Origin: Synechococcales cyanobacterium SupBloom_Metag_052
Lineage (GTDB): Bacteria > Cyanobacteriota > Cyanobacteriia > PCC-6307 > Cyanobiaceae
Reading direction: 5' to 3'
Assembly: GCA_016463595.1 (NCBI GenBank)
Contig: JAEMQZ010000013.1
Span: 1 to 32,050, forward strand
DNA length: 32,050 bases
The notes beneath the pieces are model-generated. The model was given only the letters and a program-made list of their open reading frames with translations, ran no database searches and was not told where the DNA came from. Position numbers and translations under genes: made by a program. This document shows, in pieces, positions 14,461 through 24,335 of the stretch; positions within the stretch are counted from its first letter, which is position 1; each line of letters opens with the position of its first letter.

Positions 14461-15084
14461 CTACGCTTGCCGCATCCGTAGATCCGCCACCCTGGCCAAC
14501 GACGAAATCACCGTTTCGAGCACGTAGGGGTCGGTCGTTTCAGCGGTGGACAACTCAAGGAAGCATGCGGTCACATCCGGGTGATCGCTGCCAGCCAGGG
14601 CCGTTACCGCTGCCACGGCCTGGGCCTCGTTCTTGCCTCGGCACACCTGGAGCAACAGCGGCAAGGCCTGCCTGCCAACCTGGCCGAGGGCCATCACAGC
14701 GGAGATCGCCACCACGGGGGAGTCGTCATGCAACGCGGCCTCAAGGGCTGCCATGGCTTCAGGCGGAACGTCGATGCCGGGCCGATTGGAAGCAATCTGG
14801 GCGTAGGCCTTCACGCAACTGGCGCGAACGGTGGCGTCGGAGCTGGCGTGGAACTTAGCGGCAAGGGGCAGCATCGCCCGATCGGCGAAAACACCCAAAG
14901 CGCGCACCGCTGCCCGTCGCCTCACCACATCCTGATGATCGAGCATCAACAGCAAGCGAGGCAAGGATGCATCGGCATGGTGCCGAACCATCTCCAGAAA
15001 CGCCTCGGTCTGCACGTAGGGATTGGGATGCCCAAGATCGTCGAACAGCTGATCGAGGGAGCCAGTGCTGGTGCCAGGAGCCAT
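14461..15084 (-). CDS. cpeZ: Phycoerythrin lyase partner, CpeZ type (HEAT repeats)
   Basis: A 207-residue HEAT-repeat protein, near the usual CpeZ length of just over 200. The repeats include LFDDLGHPNPYVQTEAFLEMV, VRRRAAVRALGVFADRAML, VRASCVKAYAQIASN and VAISAVMALGQVGRQALPLL. CpeZ has a chaperone-like role for phycoerythrin subunits and works with CpeY at alpha Cys82. The reading frame is open upstream to 15168, but that would place the start before a strong terminator hairpin, so ATG 15084 is preferred. It lies behind cpeBA on the same strand and could be expressed by partial read-through. Its 3' end is 39 bases from that of the CpeF-like gene. Confidence 0.78.
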   Translation of the reverse strand: MAPGTSTGSLDQLFDDLGHPNPYVQTEAFLEMVRHHADASLPRLLLMLDHQDVVRRRAAVRALGVFADRAMLPLAAKFHASSDATVRASCVKAYAQIASNRPGIDVPPEAMAALEAALHDDSPVVAISAVMALGQVGRQALPLLLQVCRGKNEAQAVAAVTALAGSDHPDVTACFLELSTAETTDPYVLETVISSLARVADLRMRQA

Positions 15085-15132
15085 CGGGAGGTCGCCGCTG
15101 CGAGGGGAAGGGGCCCAGACGGGGCCGTCAAC

Positions 15133-15160
15133 AAAAAAAAGGGGAGGCCTAAGCCTCCCC
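15133..15160 (-). terminator. Rho-independent terminator between cpeA and cpeZ
   Basis: Read on the minus strand, GGGGAGGC pairs perfectly with GCCTCCCC around a four-base loop and is followed by eight T residues. It lies 20 bases past the cpeA stop and 48 bases before the chosen cpeZ start. It would stop most cpeBA transcripts and allow limited read-through into cpeZ. Confidence 0.92.
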
Positions 15161-15179
15161 CCAAACAATCAAACGGACC

Positions 15180-15713
<534 letters not shown>

Positions 15714-15730
15714 CTATTGCTTGAAGCCGA

Positions 15731-16598
<868 letters not shown>

Positions 16599-16814
16599 AT
16601 GGCCGATCCCAGCCGTCAGGACTGTCTCGAGTCAATCGAAGTGCTCAGCGGTTACCGCGATCGCCTGGTCACCGATGTCAAGGCCATGGGCCAGCGTCTC
16701 AAGCTCCCCCAGAAGCAGATTGAGGCCACCCTCGCCTCCCACGCCGAACTGCAGCGCATCGAGGCGGTCCTCCTCCAGCTAGCCAGCCAGCTCGAGGCCA
16801 CCGCTCCGTCCTAA
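16599..16814 (+). CDS. Small hypothetical protein divergent from cpeB
   Basis: A 71-residue protein starting MADPSRQDCLESIEVL. It is almost wholly helical by composition, with heptad-like leucines (VKAMGQRLKLPQKQIEATLASH, LQRIEAVLLQLASQLEA), so a short coiled coil is likely. Not recognised. The frame extends upstream to 16452, but that part is Pro/Arg-rich and looks untranslated. It is divergent from cpeBA and precedes heme oxygenase by 118 bases on the same strand, so it may share control with pigment genes. Confidence 0.6.
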   Translation: MADPSRQDCLESIEVLSGYRDRLVTDVKAMGQRLKLPQKQIEATLASHAELQRIEAVLLQLASQLEATAPS

Positions 16815-16932
16815 TCCGATTCAGTCCTGCCGTTCGGCAAGCCTGCACTTTCATTGAGGGCTGCAACTGAGGGACCGGATCCCGGGCGATCCTCCCTTAG
16901 GTTCGAGCCAGAACTATTCCTGCCTTGCCGCC

Positions 16933-17646
16933 ATGGCTGTCAACCTTGCTCTCCAGCTGCGAGAGGGGACGAAGAAGGCCCACACCATGGCCGAGAACAC
17001 GGGCTTTGTGAGCTGCTTCCTTAAGGGGGTGGTTGACAAGGCCAGCTACCGCACCCTGGTGGGGGATCTCTGGTTTGTGTATAGCGCCATGGAAGAGGAG
17101 ATCGGCAAGCTCGCCGATCACCCCGTGGTGGGGCCAATCAGTTTTCCGCAGCTCAATCGGCGCTTGACACTGGAGCAGGACCTGGCCTTCTACTTCGGTT
17201 CGGACTGGCGCAGCCAGGTGAAAGCCACCCCAGGCGCCCAGGAATACGTGGCCCGCATCCATCAGGTGGCCCAGACGGCCCCCGAGTTGCTGGTGGGGCA
17301 CCACTACACCCGCTACATCGGCGACCTTTCCGGCGGCCAGATCCTCAAGGCCATCGCCCAGAAGGCCATGAACCTGGGAGAGCACGATGGCTTGCGCTTC
17401 TACGAGTTTGATGCCATCGACGACGAAAAGGCCTTCAAGTCTGGCTACCGCGCCATCCTCGACGGCCTGCCGATTGATCAGACCGTGGCGGACCGCATCG
17501 TGGCGGAGGCCAACCAAGCGTTCCACTGCAACATGAAGATGTTCCAGGAACTGGAGGGAAATCTGGTCGCCGCCATCGGCAAGGTTCTGTTCGGCTTCCT
17601 CACCAGGCGGCTCCGGACCGGCAGCACCGAGGCCGTGGTCGCCTGA
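16933..17646 (+). CDS. ho1: Heme oxygenase
   Basis: Opens heme to biliverdin IX-alpha with ferredoxin as electron donor, the first committed step to bilins. The 237 residues match cyanobacterial HO1. The proximal heme ligand is His17 in REGTKKAHTMAEN, and the distal helix shows HYTRYIGDLSGGQILK. The FYFGSDW and FHCNMKMFQELEG segments also fit. It begins a tight same-strand group: the CpeU-type lyase starts five bases after its stop, then pebA and pebB. That order couples biliverdin formation directly to phycoerythrobilin synthesis. Confidence 0.96.
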   Translation: MAVNLALQLREGTKKAHTMAENTGFVSCFLKGVVDKASYRTLVGDLWFVYSAMEEEIGKLADHPVVGPISFPQLNRRLTLEQDLAFYFGSDWRSQVKATPGAQEYVARIHQVAQTAPELLVGHHYTRYIGDLSGGQILKAIAQKAMNLGEHDGLRFYEFDAIDDEKAFKSGYRAILDGLPIDQTVADRIVAEANQAFHCNMKMFQELEGNLVAAIGKVLFGFLTRRLRTGSTEAVVA

Positions 17647-17651
17647 AGGTG

Positions 17652-18266
17652 ATGGCACAGCTTCCACCGTTGACCATGGCGGCGTTCTTGGCCGCCAGTG
17701 CCGGCACTTGGCTAACCCGCCGCGCCGTGCACCATCTTGATCACCAGGACGACGAAGCCGGCGACTCCAATCTCACCATCGAGCCTTTTGATCGCTCGGA
17801 TGGAGCCGTGCAGAGTATCTGCGAAAGCCTTGGAGTTGCCTCCAGCCAGGTGAGCGGCGGTGCGCGCTTCTGGTGGGAGAGCAACCTCAAGGAGAACAGC
17901 CGCGGTGACGAGAATGCCGCCGTTCTGCTCGATGTTGCGGACCTTGCGAACCCACGCCGTGGCTTTCTACTGCGGGATAAGGGCTACATCGAGAAACAAC
18001 CGGTGATCAGCAACTACTGCTTTGCCGAGGACGGCCTGCTCACCATCACCACTCGCTACGACACGAATGTGGGGGTTGAACGCTGCTGGTTCGTTAGCGA
18101 GGGCGTACGCATTCGGGTCAGCAGTATCCAATTCCTTGATGGCATCAGCATGACGACCTACTGCACCGAGCTGCGCTGTCCCAATGGGGCCGAACTGGAA
18201 GCCATCGGCGCAACGGCTCGACAGCGTTTCCCACTCGCGTCGCAGCCGCTTGCTGCGGATAGCTAA
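17652..18266 (+). CDS. cpeU: CpeS/CpcU-family bilin lyase (CpeU type)
   Basis: A 204-residue lipocalin-like protein of the S/U bilin lyase family. Features are the helix MAAFLAASAGTWLTRRAVHHL at the start, the SQVSGGARFWWESNL segment, then YCFAEDGLLTITTRYD and VERCWFVSEGVRIRVSS, which corresponds to the conserved IWF...R.R.S strand of CpeS. It differs clearly from CpeS at 9698 and sits between ho1 and pebA, where U-type members are found in some picocyanobacteria. Its target is uncertain: it may attach PEB, deliver it, or act as a partner of CpeS. ATG 17652 is chosen over a GTG three bases earlier because GAAGG precedes it. Confidence 0.72.
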   Translation: MAQLPPLTMAAFLAASAGTWLTRRAVHHLDHQDDEAGDSNLTIEPFDRSDGAVQSICESLGVASSQVSGGARFWWESNLKENSRGDENAAVLLDVADLANPRRGFLLRDKGYIEKQPVISNYCFAEDGLLTITTRYDTNVGVERCWFVSEGVRIRVSSIQFLDGISMTTYCTELRCPNGAELEAIGATARQRFPLASQPLAADS

Positions 18267-19786
<1,520 letters not shown>

Positions 19787-19875
19787 GCGTGGGCCGCTCT
19801 CGGGAGCGCAATACGGAGGGCCCAGCAGCTCGGCCTGCAACTCCAGCAGCCTGGCCCGTGCTGTCAATCGCACCA

Positions 19876-20121
19876 TCAGTCGTCGATTCGACAGACACTG
19901 ACCACCCTGATGACGGCACTGTCGTCTTCCCTGACTTCAGCCGCTGCGAGCTTCAAGGTCACCTGAAACCACCATTGACGACCGTCCTCGCTGCGCCGAA
20001 GCGTCTGATAGCTCTGAATGTCCCAGTGCCCCAGGGCCAGAACGAGGGCGTCGCCGCTGCAACCTGGGCAGTTCACCCGTAAGTCCGCCAGCCCCTCCGC
20101 CGTGATCTGGTAAGTGGGCAT
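19876..20121 (-). CDS. Small hypothetical protein with CxxC
   Basis: An 81-residue soluble protein with a CPGC motif (VNCPGCSGDALVLALG) and a second Cys near the C terminus. A run of strands is suggested by WDIQSYQTLRRSEDGRQWWFQVTLKL. Not recognised. It lies tail to tail with pebB, 89 bases away, and divergent from the epimerase gene. The single CxxC is too little to claim metal binding. Confidence 0.6.
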   Translation of the reverse strand: MPTYQITAEGLADLRVNCPGCSGDALVLALGHWDIQSYQTLRRSEDGRQWWFQVTLKLAAAEVREDDSAVIRVVSVCRIDD

Positions 20122-20257
20122 TGGGATAGGGCGCTCAAAGCCAACCCTCTCACGCGAGGCGGAGCTGGGACAACTCTCAGCGAGGGGAGGATCGTCCCAT
20201 CCCTCGCCTCACGGGCCGCCAACAGGCCGGCTAACGTTTAAGAAATGTAACGGTTGC

Positions 20258-21175
20258 ATGACGACCTCACCAGATCTGGCCTCTCTTTACCAATTGCTGG
20301 CCAAGGAGCAGCGCCCCATCCTGCCCTCAGGTGAACGGCGGGCGATTCTCGGTTGTGGCTATGTGGGTGAAGCGGTCGCCAAGGCTTGGAGGCAGGAGGG
20401 CCATGAACTTTGGGGAACGACGACCCGCCACGAACGCCTAGCGGACCTAGCCGAGATTGTTGATACTCCGGTAGTTTTTGATTCTACAGATCGCCGCAGT
20501 AGCCTTAAATTTGTCGGAAGTCTTGACGGAATTCTTGCGTCATTTGCACCCTCCAAAGCTTCCCAAGTTGATGTCAATCAATATCGGGAGACCTTTCTAG
20601 GAGGCCTGCAGATGCTGGCTGAGGCACTCCAGCAACGTCCTAGGGAAACCCCCCTACAACTGGTTCACTTGAGCAGCTGCGGTGTTTACGGCAATCGACA
20701 TGGTGCCTTAACAGACGAGACCGTCCGACTGGATTCGCTTCACCCGGTTAATGAGGTTCTGGCGATGGCGGAGGATATGGTCCAGTCTCTCCGCTCAGAA
20801 TCGGTCAACGTCTGCATTTTGCGACTGGGTGGCATCTACGGGCCTGGCCGTGATATTCCCGCCATGCTGCTTTCAGCTGCCGGCGGCGTTGTTCAACGCA
20901 ATGGCCAAAACGTGCCTTGCTGGATCCATCGTGATGACATTGTGCGCGGAGTGTCATTTGCTTTTGAGCACAACCTCAATGACACTTACAACCTGGTGAA
21001 TGATACCCAATTCACCGGCCAAGAGCTCACTGATCGCCTGTGCGAACAAGCTGGTCTGCCCCTGGCAAAATGGTTGACGACTGACACGACCGATCGGGTG
21101 CTCAACGCCAGAGTGAGCAATGCAAAGCTCAAGCAACTTGGCTTCACGCTGACTCAGCCATCGATGGTGGGTTGA
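20258..21175 (+). CDS. NAD-dependent epimerase/dehydratase-like protein
   Basis: A 305-residue extended short-chain dehydrogenase-like protein. The N-terminal dinucleotide-binding motif is seen as AILGCGYVGEAVAKAW, where the classical GxxGxxG appears as GCGYVGE. LQLVHLSSCGVYGNR and ILRLGGIYGPGRDIP match the catalytic strand and the following loop of sugar epimerases. The standard YxxxK pair is not evident, so the activity may be altered. The frame extends upstream to 20114 but ATG 20258 is the first start that gives a family-like N terminus. Its substrate is unknown. The last 22 bases overlap the end of the convergent gene. Confidence 0.82.
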   Translation: MTTSPDLASLYQLLAKEQRPILPSGERRAILGCGYVGEAVAKAWRQEGHELWGTTTRHERLADLAEIVDTPVVFDSTDRRSSLKFVGSLDGILASFAPSKASQVDVNQYRETFLGGLQMLAEALQQRPRETPLQLVHLSSCGVYGNRHGALTDETVRLDSLHPVNEVLAMAEDMVQSLRSESVNVCILRLGGIYGPGRDIPAMLLSAAGGVVQRNGQNVPCWIHRDDIVRGVSFAFEHNLNDTYNLVNDTQFTGQELTDRLCEQAGLPLAKWLTTDTTDRVLNARVSNAKLKQLGFTLTQPSMVG

Positions 21176-21984
21176 TAACGACGCTCCACCCAGCTGACCA
21201 GTTGATGCTTATCATCGTAGCGAATGATTAGATGCACAAAACTTTTTGCACTTAACAGGCAGCCAAAATTCAGGTCAAATGCACCCTGGGGCAGGCATTC
21301 TGGCAAGTTACATACTAAATTGTCCGAAAAATAACCATCAATATCATATTTTTGAAAGCTTTTTGCATCGAATTCAGGGATAGAATGACCTGAAGGAGAG
21401 TTTTCAGGCCATTGCCCGGGTCGCAACTCCTGCTCAAGCCCAGGCCATCCTGTGATGGTTTGAAAGATATCGTGCATCGAATCTGGTCTGTCGCGAACAG
21501 GATCGATCAGCGCCCGCTTGCAGCGAAAGGGTGTGGCGGCGATGGATTGCAGGACCATGGAGTGATCATCCTGTCGCTGATAAAGAGCAATCAGCATCGA
21601 GCGGGAGCGGCAGGTGAAGAAGTTCACTTCATGGCCTGCCCGAAAAGCACTTCCATCCATTTCCAGACTTGACTGGCCTGCCGTATCGGGGAAATGCCAA
21701 CAATTATTGCTTAGATTATAGCTATGCCGAAACAAAGGAAACTTGCGTTCCCCCCCTGAAGCGAATCGCAAGCCCGTTCCATGCCAAAGCCCCGTGCTTG
21801 CATCGGAGAAACGGATTGCATAGATCGATCCAGCTGGATCAGAGTCTCCCCGGGTCAGATTCATTCCAGTGCTGTCTCGCCCATACCAGCTGGTCACCCC
21901 CTGCCAGTCGCCATCGAAGCTGGCGCGCATCAGATCCCACTGACGATCTGGTCCTGTATTACTCCGGTTCGTCGTCGATGCCAT
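21154..21984 (-). CDS. DUF3598-like protein
   Basis: A 276-residue protein. The start region (WDLMRASFDGDWQGVTSWYGRD) and the barrel-like text that follows suggest the cyanobacterial DUF3598 group, which as I recall is lipocalin-like, the fold class of the S- and T-type bilin lyases. Later segments include SLEMDGSAFRAGHEVNFFTCRSRSM and a C-terminal strand pair ending in LVSWVERRYQPTIDG. No signal peptide. It lies between phycoerythrobilin synthesis and cpcEF. A bilin-related task is therefore conceivable but not shown, and the family assignment is from memory. Confidence 0.6.
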   Translation of the reverse strand: MASTTNRSNTGPDRQWDLMRASFDGDWQGVTSWYGRDSTGMNLTRGDSDPAGSIYAIRFSDASTGLWHGTGLRFASGGERKFPLFRHSYNLSNNCWHFPDTAGQSSLEMDGSAFRAGHEVNFFTCRSRSMLIALYQRQDDHSMVLQSIAATPFRCKRALIDPVRDRPDSMHDIFQTITGWPGLEQELRPGQWPENSPSGHSIPEFDAKSFQKYDIDGYFSDNLVCNLPECLPQGAFDLNFGCLLSAKSFVHLIIRYDDKHQLVSWVERRYQPTIDG

Positions 21985-22195
21985 GGTGATCAGTCCAGGA
22001 TCTGGCTTGTCATAACCTGATTCTCCCAGGCCATGACAAGCTAGATATCACTCCTCAATCATTGTGACGGGGCAGTAACTACCATTTTCTAGGGCTGGTT
22101 GGCACCCCACTGGTGTCAAGACTCGGCGCCGGGATCCTCTCTAAGCCCGCCCCCAGGCAGCATGGGGTGGCATCCGGGTGGGAGGACTGGACGCA
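21985..22195. promoter_or_regulatory. Intergenic region before cpcE
   Basis: 211 bases between the divergent DUF3598-like gene and cpcE. GGAGG at 22181-22185 lies ten bases before ATG 22196 and sets the cpcE start. No further element was identified. Confidence 0.4.
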
Positions 22196-23074
22196 ATGGC
22201 AACATCGAACTCTCTCTCCGGCACCGTGCAGGCCATGGCTGGAACCATCGATCCAGATGCCGGGATCAGCGCAGCAGGCGAACCGATCACGGAGGCCGAA
22301 GCGCTGCAGCGCCTTCGACAGAGCGAGGATCACTCGCAGCAGTACTACGCCGCCTGGTGGCTGGGCCGCCATCGCAGCCGCCACCCGGAGGCCCTGCCCC
22401 TGCTGCTGGCCGCCTTGCGCCAACGGCGCCCCCGCGATCCCGGCGCCGGTGTCGAGGAGAACGCCATCGCCCGCAATGCCGCCCGTGCCCTGGGCAAGCT
22501 GGGCGATGCCAGCGCGATTCCCGAGCTGTTGGCCGCCCTCGACGATGGGGATGACGGCCTGCGGGAGGCGGCTGCCCGCTCGCTCGGCGAGTTGCAAGCC
22601 ACCGAGGCGGTGGCGGTGCTGCTGCGGCGCCTGGCCAGCGGCCCAGCCGGTGCTGGAGCCCCCCGTCTTGATAGCCCGCGCCTGCAGGAACCCTGCGAGG
22701 CGATGCTGGAGGCCCTGGGGGCGATTGGCATCGCCGAGCCCGGCGTGATCACCTTGATCGAAGCCTTCACGGCCCATGACCGTCCCCTGATCCGCAGCGC
22801 CGCCTGCCGGGCCTTGCTGCAGCTCAGTGGCGAGGCCCGCTGGGCCGAACCCTTAATGCAACTGCTGGACCATCCCCAGCTGCAGGTGCGGCGCGCCGCC
22901 CTGATGGATCTGGGGGCTGTGGGCTGGCGGCCGGCGCTCGAACCGATCTGCCGGACCCTGGTCGAGAACAGTCTCAAGTTGTTTGCCCTGCGGGGCCTGG
23001 TGGAACAGGGAGAACACCACGACGCCGAGATCGCGATCGAGTCGGTATTGAACGCCATGGACTCCCTGCTGTGA
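22196..23074 (+). CDS. cpcE: Phycocyanin alpha lyase, CpcE-type subunit
   Basis: One half of the heterodimeric lyase that attaches bilin to Cys84 of the phycocyanin alpha chain. The 292 residues are HEAT-repeat rich. Family marks are EAEALQRLRQSEDHSQQYYAAWWLGRHRSRHPEAL and ARNAARALGKLGDASAIPELL. GGAGG supports ATG 22196 over the GTG at 22178. The stop overlaps a GTG of the downstream frame, so it is closely joined to cpcF. An RpcE assignment, meaning a lyase that adds PEB to alpha chains of R-phycocyanin, is possible and could be decided only by phylogeny or by the bound pigment. Confidence 0.85.
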   Translation: MATSNSLSGTVQAMAGTIDPDAGISAAGEPITEAEALQRLRQSEDHSQQYYAAWWLGRHRSRHPEALPLLLAALRQRRPRDPGAGVEENAIARNAARALGKLGDASAIPELLAALDDGDDGLREAAARSLGELQATEAVAVLLRRLASGPAGAGAPRLDSPRLQEPCEAMLEALGAIGIAEPGVITLIEAFTAHDRPLIRSAACRALLQLSGEARWAEPLMQLLDHPQLQVRRAALMDLGAVGWRPALEPICRTLVENSLKLFALRGLVEQGEHHDAEIAIESVLNAMDSLL

Positions 23075-23085
23075 GGAGCGAAGAG

Positions 23086-23748
23086 ATGGACAGGATCGAC
23101 GCACGAATCCGGGCGGTGCGTCAGGCAGACAGCGCCCAGACCCTGCTGGCCGCCACCGCTGTCCTGGCGACCAGCGACCACGGGGACAGCATCAGCGGCG
23201 AGGCGATCGCCTGCCTGGTAGAGGTGCTGGGCTTCAACAATCCCGGCGCTGCAGCGGCCGCCGTGAATGGGCTGATCCGGCTGGGCCCGATGGCGGTGGA
23301 GCCAATCCTGGAAAGCCTTGATCCCCGCAATTACGGCGCCCGGGCCTGGGCTGTGCGGGCCCTGGCCGGCATCGGCGATGGGCGCGGCCTCGATCTGCTC
23401 GAAGAGGCCCTCGGCAGCGACATCGGCCCAAGCGTGCGCCTGGCCGCCGCCCGGGGCCTGGGCCAGTTGCGGCTTGACGCCTTGGGGGAGCCGCTCCGCC
23501 TTGCAGTCCAGACGCGCTGCCTCCAGGCCCTGGTGGCCGCTTGCGCCGATGGCGAATGGGTGGTGCGCTATGCGGTGGCCGTGGGTCTGGAGGGGATTGG
23601 CCTGGCTGATTTCAACAGCGAACACTTGCGTCCCGCCAGCCGCCAGGCCCTGCTGGGCCTCAGCCAGCCCGATGGCGAAGCGGTGCCGGTGGTGCGGCTG
23701 CGGGCCGCCCTGGCGCTGCGGCGCTTGGACGGGCAGCCCAGCGCCTGA
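23086..23748 (+). CDS. cpcF: Phycocyanin alpha lyase, CpcF-type subunit
   Basis: The second half of the CpcE/CpcF-type lyase. 220 residues, near the usual CpcF length, with HEAT repeats throughout (AAAAVNGLIRLGPMAVEPIL, ARAWAVRALAGIGDGRGLDLL, VRLAAARGLGQLRLD, VRYAVAVGLEGIGLADF). ATG 23086 is chosen because GAGGAG ends seven bases before it; a GTG at 23071 that overlaps the cpcE stop is an alternative and would add five residues. Its pairing with cpcE makes function in alpha-phycocyanin chromophorylation likely, with the same reservation about RpcF. Confidence 0.85.
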   Translation: MDRIDARIRAVRQADSAQTLLAATAVLATSDHGDSISGEAIACLVEVLGFNNPGAAAAAVNGLIRLGPMAVEPILESLDPRNYGARAWAVRALAGIGDGRGLDLLEEALGSDIGPSVRLAAARGLGQLRLDALGEPLRLAVQTRCLQALVAACADGEWVVRYAVAVGLEGIGLADFNSEHLRPASRQALLGLSQPDGEAVPVVRLRAALALRRLDGQPSA

Positions 23749-23803
23749 GCCAGGTCACTCGTTTCTCCCCTGCCCCATCCAGCCCTACGGCCCTACCCCA
23801 GCC

Positions 23804-24292
23804 ATGTCGCCCCAACGCCTGCTGTTTGTTTGCCTCGGCAACATCTGCCGCTCCCCCGCCGCCGAGGGGGTGTTTTTGCATCTGCTGGCCCGCGAGGGCC
23901 TGGATGACCAGTTCGTGGTGGATTCGGCCGGCACGGGCAGCTGGCATGTGGGCAAGCCGGCGGACCGGCGCATGCTGGCCGCCGCCGAACGCCGGGGCAT
24001 CGCCCTGCCCAGCCGGGCCCGCCAGATCGAACCTGCCGACCTAGGCCGCTTCGATCGCATCCTCACCATGGACAACGACAACCTGGCGGCCGTGGCGGCC
24101 ATGGCCGCCAGCAGCCCGGCGGCAGCGGCCCAGGAGCTGGCCCTGATCGAACCGATCACCCGCCATTGCCGCCAATTCAGCCTCGAGGAGGTGCCCGACC
24201 CTTACTACGGCGGCGAGGATGGCTTTGAGCAGGTGCTCGACCTGCTGGAGGACGCCTGCAGCGGCCTGCTCGACCAGCTCAAGCCCCGCTGA
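23804..24292 (+). CDS. Low-molecular-weight protein-tyrosine phosphatase
   Basis: A 162-residue phosphatase. The catalytic P-loop C-X5-R-S is seen as Cys10 to Arg16 in FVCLGNICRSPAAEG, and the general-acid aspartate is in the PDPYYGG loop. These and the length fit the LMW-PTP family, soluble cytoplasmic enzymes that dephosphorylate protein tyrosines. The reading frame stays open far upstream through cpcF in another frame, but MSPQRLLFVC at 23804 is the natural start. It lies 55 bases after cpcF and ends 28 bases from the convergent panC-cmk gene. No tie to pigments is evident. Confidence 0.93.
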   Translation: MSPQRLLFVCLGNICRSPAAEGVFLHLLAREGLDDQFVVDSAGTGSWHVGKPADRRMLAAAERRGIALPSRARQIEPADLGRFDRILTMDNDNLAAVAAMAASSPAAAAQELALIEPITRHCRQFSLEEVPDPYYGGEDGFEQVLDLLEDACSGLLDQLKPR

Positions 24293-24314
24293 AGCCCAGC
24301 CCTGCTCCCAGGCC

Positions 24315-24335
24315 CCAGCCCTAGGCCCGGGCTGG
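24315..24335. terminator. Possible hairpin at a convergent gene end
   Basis: CCAGCCC and GGGCTGG form a perfect seven-base inverted repeat around a seven-base loop at the stop codon of panC-cmk, opposite the phosphatase gene. There is no T tract, so a terminator role is uncertain. Confidence 0.3.

Noticed and set aside
15085-15168. Longer start for cpeZ
   Set aside because: It would place the start before and within a strong terminator hairpin and read Pro/Arg-rich sequence.
22345-23625. 426-codon minus-strand frame over cpcEF
   Set aside because: Antisense of two recognised HEAT-repeat genes; its Arg/Ser-rich translation is typical of a shadow frame.
23318-23803. N-terminal extension of the phosphatase frame
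   Set aside because: It overlaps cpcF out of frame and is Pro/Trp-rich; the phosphatase begins at MSPQRLLFVC.
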